Of a DNA stretch of 64,000 nucleotides, positions 58,112 to 64,000 are shown piece by piece. Origin of the DNA: Pseudomonadota bacterium (GTDB lineage: Bacteria; Pseudomonadota; Gammaproteobacteria; Burkholderiales; Rhodocyclaceae); NCBI GenBank assembly GCA_018241695.1, contig JAFEDH010000020.1, forward strand, positions 95,875-159,874. Direction: 5' to 3'. The notes below the pieces were generated by a model. That model saw only the letters and a program-made list of their open reading frames with translations. It ran no database searches and had not been told where the DNA came from. Made by a program: the position numbers and the translations under genes. Each line of letters begins with the position of its first letter. Position 1 is the first letter of the stretch.

Positions 58112-58785
58112 AACAATGCCGGCCGCTGGCGACGATAGAGCAATGCCAGCACGAGGAATGAAAAAATCACCATGGCGGCAGCCAGACCATGGGCCCGGGC
58201 ATATTCCATTGCCTCGACATGATCGTAGATCTGGACCGAGATGACCCGGGTCTGCCCGGGGATGTTGCCTCCCATCATCAGCACCACGCCAAATTCACCG
58301 ACGGTATGAGTAAAGCCGAGCACGGTGGCGGTGAGAAAACCGGGGCGGGTCAGGGGCAGGACCACCGTGAAAAAACGATCCACCGGTCCCGCACGCAGGG
58401 TAGCGGCGGCTTCCAGCGGCGCGTTGCCGAGGGAGGCAAAAGCGGCCTGCAAGGGCTGCACGACGAAGGGCAACGAATACAGCAAGGACGCGATCACAAG
58501 GCCCGTGAAGGTGAAAGGCAACAGGCCGAAACCCAGTGCCTGGGTCATCCGCCCGACAGGCCCTGCCGGCCCCATGGCCAGCAACATGTAAAAACCCAGC
58601 ACGGTAGGTGGCAGAACCAGGGGCAGCGCGACCACGGCTCCCACCGGGCCTTTCCATGCCGAACGGGTATGCGCCAGCCACCATGCCAGCGGCGTGCCGA
58701 CAATCAGCAACAGGACTGTCACCAGCCCCGCGAGTTTCAGGGTCAGCAGGATGGCAACGCCATCTTCTGTGCCAAGCGACATCAT
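58108..58785 (-). CDS. modB: Molybdate ABC transporter permease
   Basis: Membrane channel of the molybdate importer. 225 residues with about five or six transmembrane segments and the permease EAA loop [25 protein letters not shown] near 141-165. [19 protein letters not shown] is a ModB signature. It lies 15 nt after modA and overlaps modC. Confidence 0.95.
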   Translation of the reverse strand: MMSLGTEDGVAILLTLKLAGLVTVLLLIVGTPLAWWLAHTRSAWKGPVGAVVALPLVLPPTVLGFYMLLAMGPAGPVGRMTQALGFGLLPFTFTGLVIASLLYSLPFVVQPLQAAFASLGNAPLEAAATLRAGPVDRFFTVVLPLTRPGFLTATVLGFTHTVGEFGVVLMMGGNIPGQTRVISVQIYDHVEAMEYARAHGLAAAMVIFSFLVLALLYRRQRPALL

Positions 58786-58800
58786 CGGATCACAGTCGGT

Positions 58801-59580
58801 TCACCATGCGTAACCAAAAGACTGCATCACGCTCCGCGCCTTGTTGTCGCGCAGATAGGCCAGCAGCGTACGGGCGGCAACATTGTTGATGCCGTGGCCG
58901 AGAAGGATGGCATCCTGACGGATCGGGCGATGCAATGTTTCCGGAACGATCCAGGCCGAGCCTTCACGGATGCGGCCATCCTTCATGACCTGCGACAGGG
59001 CGACGAACCCCAGCGGGGCATTGCCGCTGGCGACGAACTGATAGGCCTGTGCGATATTTTCGCCCTCGACGATCCTGGGTACCAGTGCATCGTAATACCC
59101 GAGCGACCGTAATACCTCCACCGCAGCCATACCGTAGGGCGCCAGCCTGGGGTTGGCGATCGCGATGTGGTCGAAGTTTCCTCGCTGCAACACCTTGCCA
59201 TCCACATCGACAAAATCACTCCGGGGTGACCAGAGAACCAGACGACCGATGGCATAGGTGAAGCGGCTGCCGGTAATGGCAGCACCCTCCTGAGCCAGAT
59301 GCGCGGGCGTTTCCTCATCCGCGGCGAGCAGGACATCGAACGGAGCGCCGTTACGGATCTGAGCATAGAACTTGCCGGTCGCACCGGATGAAAGCTGCAC
59401 CTTGTGCCCCGTATCACGCTCGAAGTCCGCGACGATGCGTTTCATGGGTGCTGCGAAGTTCGCGGCTACCGCTACATTGACTTCGTCTCCATGGGCGACC
59501 AGCACTGTCAGGAATACAGCCAAGGTCATCGCAAACCGGAACCAGAATGCGCGATGCCCCGTGTAGCCATCCCTCTCCAT
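58801..59580 (-). CDS. modA: Molybdate ABC transporter substrate-binding protein
   Basis: Periplasmic molybdate/tungstate-binding protein. 259 residues with a signal peptide (about 1-30); mature start DEVNVAVAANFAAPMKRIVADFERDTGHKVQLSSGATGKFYAQIRNGAPFDVLLAADEETP, which contains the oxyanion-binding Ser pairs, and GENIAQAYQFVASGNAPLGFVALSQV near the end. It begins 15 nt after ubiC on the same strand; no separate ModE-type operator fits in that gap, so the transporter is probably read from the ridA-recG-ubiC direction or from a promoter inside ubiC. It serves molybdoenzymes such as nitrate reductase. Confidence 0.94.
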   Translation of the reverse strand: MERDGYTGHRAFWFRFAMTLAVFLTVLVAHGDEVNVAVAANFAAPMKRIVADFERDTGHKVQLSSGATGKFYAQIRNGAPFDVLLAADEETPAHLAQEGAAITGSRFTYAIGRLVLWSPRSDFVDVDGKVLQRGNFDHIAIANPRLAPYGMAAVEVLRSLGYYDALVPRIVEGENIAQAYQFVASGNAPLGFVALSQVMKDGRIREGSAWIVPETLHRPIRQDAILLGHGINNVAARTLLAYLRDNKARSVMQSFGYAW

Positions 59581-59595
59581 CGTCCACGATCTCCC

Positions 59596-60156
59596 TTATG
59601 GCTTATGCAGTTCCAGTATGGCAGGCAGGAACACCTCCGTCACCAGCAGGAGAGCATGCCCTTTGCGAAACAGTGCCCGGCGCGCCCATAGCCGGGCAGG
59701 CGTGTTCATGGCATGGCATCTGGCTGCGCGATACAGGGGGTGGCGTGCATCCACGCTGCGGAAGCGCAGTGTGCCCGCATGCACGCGGGGATCGGAAAAC
59801 AGCACACTCCCCAGCGAGCGTCCCCCTACCCGGTTCAACAACCTCCCGCCCGCACCACGCAGGGCGACGGTGTGAGCGAAAACCACCGCACGAGCGCCGG
59901 ACAGCAACAAGACCTCGCGCACGGTAGTGTTCCGGCCCGGACGCAGATGGAGAAGGGGGTACTCGTCCTGTAGCGCCGTAGCACTCTCCTGGCGCAATAC
60001 ATGCACGGCGAAAGGAGCATCCGCAGGACAGGCGCGACGGATGCGCTGTGTCAGGGAGCCTGTCTCCGCCATCCAGGAACGATATGCATCCCTGGGCGGC
60101 ATTGCGCACCAGCCTCCGGCGTCGGTGCCCCGGTCTTTCCGATTGGATTTCCTCAT
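59596..60156 (-). CDS. ubiC: Chorismate lyase
   Basis: Converts chorismate to 4-hydroxybenzoate and pyruvate, the first step of ubiquinone synthesis; its product is used by the UbiA encoded at 15.6 kb. 186 residues from the ATG at 60156: SWMAETGSLTQRIRRAC near 27-43, VREVLLLSGARAVVFAHTVAL (core strand with Arg), and ARRALFRKGHALLLVTEVFLPAI at the C-terminus with the conserved Glu. Start chosen because its ATG overlaps the recG TGA by two bases, implying coupling. Confidence 0.9.
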   Translation of the reverse strand: MRKSNRKDRGTDAGGWCAMPPRDAYRSWMAETGSLTQRIRRACPADAPFAVHVLRQESATALQDEYPLLHLRPGRNTTVREVLLLSGARAVVFAHTVALRGAGGRLLNRVGGRSLGSVLFSDPRVHAGTLRFRSVDARHPLYRAARCHAMNTPARLWARRALFRKGHALLLVTEVFLPAILELHKP

Positions 60157-62234
60157 GCTTTCAGTAGTTCTTCGGTGCCGGACAACCATCGTGCAAGATG
60201 CCGCTCTGCCTGTACCGGATGATCACGCAACAGGATTTCGGCCACCTGGCGCGCCTGTTCTATCAGCACTGTATCTTCCAATTGCGCGTAGCGCAGCAAA
60301 GGCACACCACTTTGGCGGGCGCCGATGAATTCGCCTGGCCCACGCAGGGCAAGGTCCTGGCGCGCGATCTCGAAACCGTCGCTGTTCTCATAGATGATTT
60401 TAAGCCGCTGGCGTGCCGTTGCCGACAGAGGTTGGGTGTACAGCAGGATGCAGACCGATTCGTGCTGGCCGCGCCCGACACGTCCTCGCAACTGATGCAG
60501 TTGGGCAAGACCGAAACGCTCGGCATGCTCGATGACCATCAACGATGCATTGGGTACGTCCACACCAACCTCGATCACGGTCGTGGCTACCAGAACCTGG
60601 ATTCGATTGGCCTCGAACTCCGCCATGACGGCAGCCTTTTCTGTCGCTTTTAGCCGCCCATGAACCAGGCCGATGGAAAGATCGGGGAGTTCATTGCGCA
60701 GATACGTATAGGTTTCCTCCGCAGTCTTAAGTTGCAAGGCCTCGGACTCCTCGATCAGGGGACATACCCAGTAGGCCTGACACCCCTGTCTGCACGCGGA
60801 AAGGACGCGGGCCACAACTTCGTTGCGCCGCGATTCGGCCACCAGCTTGGTGAGTATGGGCGTGCGGCCCGGGGGCAGTTCGTCGAGCACGGACACATCC
60901 ATGTCGGCGTAATAGCTCATGGCCAGAGTACGAGGAATCGGTGTCGCGGACATGGTGAGCTGATGGGGAGAGTCCGCTTTCTGTTTCAGTGCCAGACGCT
61001 GGCGCACACCGAAACGGTGCTGCTCGTCCACGATCGCCAGCCCCATGTCGGAAAACCCGATGCTCTCCTCAATCAATGCGTGGGTCCCCACGACGAGACG
61101 AATTTCACCATTGGCCAGACGCCTCGCCAAAATCTCCTTATCCGGTTTGCGCGTGCTTCCGGAAAGCCAGGCCAGCTCCAGACCCAGGGGCTCCATCCAT
61201 TGAACCAGCTTGCGGTAATGCTGCTCGGCCAGAATTTCGGTGGGAGCCATCAGGGCTGCCTGTCTCCCCCCTTCCACGGCATGCAGCATGGCCAGGGCTG
61301 CCACGATGGTCTTGCCGCTGCCCACATCACCTTGCAACAGGCGCTGCATGGGATGGGGCTGGGCGAGATCGGACGCGATCTCCTGCCAGGCGCGTCGCTG
61401 TGCTCCGGTCAAGGTGAATGGCAATTGCTGCAGCAAGGCGGATGACAGAATTCCCGTGGCCTCCAGCACCGGAGCGCCGCGTGCGCGTCTGGCCGTGTAG
61501 GCACGCCGCAAGGAAATCTGTTGTGCAAGCAGTTCGTCAAACCGGATACGGCGCCAGGCAGGGCGTAACGTCGCCTCGAATTGAATCGGATCATTGACCG
61601 GAGGCGGGTGATGCAAAGCCTCGACAGATGCCCGCAGTTCTGCAAGGTCAAGCGACTGCAACTGCTCTGGAGGTATCGTCTCGCTCAGCTCTGCTTGCGC
61701 CAGCGCGCGTGCGATCAACCGGCGCAGGGTGGATTGGCCAAGACCTGCAGTCGTTGGATAGACCGGGGTTAGCGCCTGTGGCAAAGACTCATCCTCTGCC
61801 ACAATCCTGAACCGCGGGTGCACCAGTTCCGTACCAAAGAAGCCACCTCGAACTTCTCCGATGGTCCGTATCAGGACACCAGGCTGCAATGCTTTCTGCT
61901 GGCTTGGATAGAAGTTGAGAAAGCGCAACACCATCTCGCCGGTCCCATCTTCGATATGGCACAGAAGCTGGCGACGCGGTCGATACACAACCGTGGTGCT
62001 CGATATCCGGGCCTGGAATTGCGCAATCTCACCGGGTATTGCGGCAGCGATCGGGGTGATTCGTGTTTCGTCTTCGTAACGCAGTGGCAGATGCAACGCC
62101 AAATCTTCATCCCGCACCAGACCGAGCCGGTTCAGTTTGGCCACCAGGGTGCTGCCACCCGTCACCGGAATACGCCTGCTAGAAGAGGCCTCAACCAACG
62201 ACCAGGATTGCGTCGGCTTCCACCAATGCACCAC
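60153..62234 (-). CDS. recG: ATP-dependent DNA helicase RecG
   Basis: Branch-migrating helicase that remodels stalled forks. 693 residues, as in E. coli. The N-terminal wedge domain ([34 protein letters not shown]), Walker [20 protein letters not shown] near 285-303, [17 protein letters not shown] near 383 and helicase motif [13 protein letters not shown] near 583 are present, with the C-terminal TRG region. The ATG at 62234 overlaps the end of ridA by 44 nt; a slightly later start is possible since the wedge homology begins near residue 22. Confidence 0.96.
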   Translation of the reverse strand: MVHWWKPTQSWSLVEASSSRRIPVTGGSTLVAKLNRLGLVRDEDLALHLPLRYEDETRITPIAAAIPGEIAQFQARISSTTVVYRPRRQLLCHIEDGTGEMVLRFLNFYPSQQKALQPGVLIRTIGEVRGGFFGTELVHPRFRIVAEDESLPQALTPVYPTTAGLGQSTLRRLIARALAQAELSETIPPEQLQSLDLAELRASVEALHHPPPVNDPIQFEATLRPAWRRIRFDELLAQQISLRRAYTARRARGAPVLEATGILSSALLQQLPFTLTGAQRRAWQEIASDLAQPHPMQRLLQGDVGSGKTIVAALAMLHAVEGGRQAALMAPTEILAEQHYRKLVQWMEPLGLELAWLSGSTRKPDKEILARRLANGEIRLVVGTHALIEESIGFSDMGLAIVDEQHRFGVRQRLALKQKADSPHQLTMSATPIPRTLAMSYYADMDVSVLDELPPGRTPILTKLVAESRRNEVVARVLSACRQGCQAYWVCPLIEESEALQLKTAEETYTYLRNELPDLSIGLVHGRLKATEKAAVMAEFEANRIQVLVATTVIEVGVDVPNASLMVIEHAERFGLAQLHQLRGRVGRGQHESVCILLYTQPLSATARQRLKIIYENSDGFEIARQDLALRGPGEFIGARQSGVPLLRYAQLEDTVLIEQARQVAEILLRDHPVQAERHLARWLSGTEELLKA

Positions 62235-62571
62235 GCGGCAGATCTTTCACCCCGACGACCGCACGTGCGGGAAAGGGTTCGGGCACATAGCGGGTCATGA
62301 TTTCATTGACCTTTGCAAAATGGGCCAGATCAGTCAGATAGATGTTGAGCTTGACGGCGTCGGCAAGGCTGGCGTCAGCAGCCTCGGCCACGGCCTGCAG
62401 GTTGGTAAAAACACGCACGATCTGGGCCTCAATTCCATCCACCATCTGCATGGTGGATGGATCGAGTCCGATCTGACCGGACAGATAGACTGTATTGCCC
62501 GCCTTGACCGCCTGGGAATAGGTTCCGATGGCGGCAGGTGCCAGAGGTGTTGCAATGATCTGTTTGGGCAT
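62191..62571 (-). CDS. ridA: RidA family enamine/imine deaminase
   Basis: Hydrolyses reactive enamines and imines formed by PLP enzymes. 126 residues, standard for the family: [38 protein letters not shown] at the start and [25 protein letters not shown] at the end, which contains the catalytic Arg (about 104) and Glu. Overlaps recG by 44 nt, and lies 14 nt after the SPOR-protein stop, so it is part of the same minus-strand operon. Confidence 0.95.
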   Translation of the reverse strand: MPKQIIATPLAPAAIGTYSQAVKAGNTVYLSGQIGLDPSTMQMVDGIEAQIVRVFTNLQAVAEAADASLADAVKLNIYLTDLAHFAKVNEIMTRYVPEPFPARAVVGVKDLPRGALVEADAILVVG

Positions 62572-62585
62572 GAAAAATCCGTTCC

Positions 62586-63341
62586 TTATTTCTTCGTGGC
62601 GACCAGCATCCCCGGGGTAATGCCCAACGCAGCCATCTTGGCCTGCGCCGCTTCTGCCTCATCCTTGCTTGCGAAGGGACCAACACGGACCCGCGCCTCG
62701 ATGGTGGCGGGTATTCCGTTGAGTTCCAGCTTTGCCCGGAGTTCCTCTGCATTGGTGACGTTATTGAATACCCCCATCTGCACCAGATACTGGCGACCAT
62801 CATTCCCCTGGGTCAGGGGACGGGCGGGCGGTGCATGGCGCGTACCCTCTCCGGCCTGGGGAGCAATACCGATCGGTGGAGCGGGATGGCTCGCGGACGG
62901 TGATTTACTGATCAACGGTGCCAGATGGGGTTTGATATTGACCGGAATAGCCTGAGCCGGTGTTGTAGCGGGCTTGAGGGCACTGGAGGATGTCGGTGCA
63001 TCGATCGGAGTTGGTTGCTCGCTCAGCTCCGGTTCTCCTGCCTGGTTATTCTTTTGTCCATCGGACACCACCGTGCTTTCCGTATCTGGAACGTTTGCCT
63101 CGGATTTAGGTGTCTCTGCCTGAGCAATTTCCTTGGCGGGTGGTTCCAGGGTTGCGATCTTGTTCGCCGGAAGGGCTGTTGGCGGCGGAACATACAGAGC
63201 ATCGATCACCGCGAGCCCACCAAGCAATGCAATGATGGCAATCCCCGCAACGGCGATCCGGCTGAGCAGCCTGCGTTGCATCGCACGATCATCGGCATCT
63301 CTTTCAGTCTGTACGCTACCTTCCTGCCGATCCGCTTCCAT
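62586..63341 (-). CDS. SPOR-domain membrane protein
   Basis: A 251-residue bitopic inner-membrane protein: short basic cytoplasmic N-terminus, one transmembrane helix ([23 protein letters not shown], about 25-47), a long Pro/Ala/Ser-rich periplasmic linker and a C-terminal SPOR domain (about 175-251: [56 protein letters not shown]). SPOR domains bind denuded peptidoglycan glycans at the division site. ATG at 63341 is chosen for its AAGGAGA site; it overlaps the end of the DUF2802 gene by 26 nt. Confidence 0.88.
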   Translation of the reverse strand: MEADRQEGSVQTERDADDRAMQRRLLSRIAVAGIAIIALLGGLAVIDALYVPPPTALPANKIATLEPPAKEIAQAETPKSEANVPDTESTVVSDGQKNNQAGEPELSEQPTPIDAPTSSSALKPATTPAQAIPVNIKPHLAPLISKSPSASHPAPPIGIAPQAGEGTRHAPPARPLTQGNDGRQYLVQMGVFNNVTNAEELRAKLELNGIPATIEARVRVGPFASKDEAEAAQAKMAALGITPGMLVATKK

Positions 63342-63825
63342 ACCCGGATTCTCCTTGTAGTTGCTGCGCACTTTCTCCACGCACCAGGGCAACGATCAGC
63401 TCCGCCTCGGCAACAGCGATTCCGCATCGTGGTGCAATACTTTTTGCGTCCAGCCCCTGTCGGGCGAAACCCATAGCCTCAGAGTAGAGAGGGGAAACGT
63501 GGCCCGATGTTTTCAGATGTGACAGGGAACCACGCATGGACTCGATTTCCTGACGCATCGAGCCAACTTCCCTGCGCAAGCCCTCAATTTCCGCTTCAAG
63601 CACAGATACGATTGACCAGACTTCCGAAAGGGAATCCTGCCCTGATCTGTCAGCGTTTTTCTTAACAGAAAACACCTGCGAATCAACAGGATCAATCTGC
63701 CTTTTTTGCCAACTGATGCTCTTGACCTGCGTCAGCCTCAACAACAGGAATACAAAGTAAACCCCGGCAAGACCTGCCAAGATCAAGATGCCGTCACGCA
63801 ACCCTAAAGACGATGTGTCCATCAT
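63316..63825 (-). CDS. DUF2802-domain protein
   Basis: A 169-residue protein with an N-terminal transmembrane helix (ILILAGLAGVYFVFLLLRL, about 13-31), a coiled-coil segment (EVWSIVSVLEAEIEGLRREVGSMRQEIESMRGSLSHL, about 68-104) and a C-terminal DUF2802 region that reads like a small helix-turn-helix (YSEAMGFARQGLDAKSIAPRCGIAVAEAELIVALVRG). Function unknown; in other proteobacteria DUF2802 genes lie near flagellar or chemotaxis loci. First gene of the minus-strand run SPOR-ridA-recG-ubiC-modABC. Confidence 0.82.
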   Translation of the reverse strand: MMDTSSLGLRDGILILAGLAGVYFVFLLLRLTQVKSISWQKRQIDPVDSQVFSVKKNADRSGQDSLSEVWSIVSVLEAEIEGLRREVGSMRQEIESMRGSLSHLKTSGHVSPLYSEAMGFARQGLDAKSIAPRCGIAVAEAELIVALVRGESAQQLQGESGYGSGSAGR

Positions 63826-64000
63826 GCGAGGGGATCGGAATTATTTCCTTGAATTTACCCCGAAGTCTTTCTCGGCAATCTTTCGATCAGTGCCAAAAAC
63901 CACACCGTTTCAACCTGACCTGAATAAGTGATGTTGAAGTGGAGATGCGGCGGGAGGGGGTGAGTACTGGGGCGCCTTGCCTGGTGAAGGAGGTGCTGGC
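63826..64000. other. Upstream region of the DUF2802 operon, window end
   Basis: 175 bp without a recognisable gene. The last 70 bp are G-rich on the plus strand and end in AAGGAGGTGCTGGC, which could be a ribosome site for a plus-strand gene that begins beyond the window. I cannot identify it. Confidence 0.3.

Overview
The window is a GC-rich chromosomal segment of a Gram-negative bacterium, most likely a betaproteobacterium of the Rhodocyclales/Sterolibacteriaceae type (Sterolibacterium or Denitratisoma-like). This placement is inferred from the gene order (rsmI|yraN-HIRAN-diaA-BON, recG-ubiC, uvrA|MFS-ssb) together with recognisable genes of aerobic steroid ring degradation: an HsaA-type 3-HSA monooxygenase, an HsaC-type extradiol dioxygenase and TesR-like LuxR regulators. 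No tRNA, rRNA, CRISPR array, prophage or intact insertion sequence was seen.

Layout. 0.1-8.7 kb is housekeeping: RNase P RNA, a hotdog thioesterase, a CBS protein, pyrC with a lipoprotein, an SDR with an altered active site, rsmI/yraN, an exported HIRAN protein, diaA/gmhA, a BON lipoprotein, a periplasmic glutathione peroxidase and rfaE2. 8.8-15.6 kb is a steroid catabolic cluster: a luciferase-like monooxygenase divergent from a flavin reductase that carries a MarR-like domain, facing an hsaC-SDR-hsaA operon and a LuxR regulator. 15.6-20 kb holds ubiA, ubiD and dacB. 20-27.2 kb is a PAPS module: a sulfotransferase, a DUF1214 protein, cysNC and cysD, with cysQ divergent. The cysD reading frame is open upstream and continuous with a degenerate IS630-transposase-like protein.

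27.3-39.2 kb is an accessory catabolic island. A plus-strand set (CitE-like lyase, large acyl-CoA dehydrogenase, SDR) converges on a minus-strand set (TonB-dependent receptor, SDR, two luciferase-like monooxygenases, acyl-CoA ligase) headed by a second LuxR regulator, with a perfect 18-bp palindrome upstream of the receptor. 39.3-41.5 kb is groES-groEL behind a consensus promoter and CIRCE element. 41.6-51.8 kb is a beta-oxidation block: TetR, fadE, thiolase, fadB/J, fadL, a chalcone-isomerase-like protein and fadD. A perfect 11-bp inverted repeat overlies the promoter of the TetR gene.

51.8-64 kb returns to housekeeping: uvrA with a small partner gene, a YajR-like transporter, ssb, modABC, ubiC, recG, ridA, and SPOR and DUF2802 proteins.

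Taken together, the window combines uptake (TonB receptor, FadL), activation (two acyl-CoA ligases), ring opening (HsaA/HsaC with reductase), side-chain oxidation (ACADs, thiolase, FadB) and molybdate supply, which fits an organism living on hydrophobic polycyclic substrates. Substrates of the 27-39 kb island and of the sulfotransferase cannot be read from sequence.
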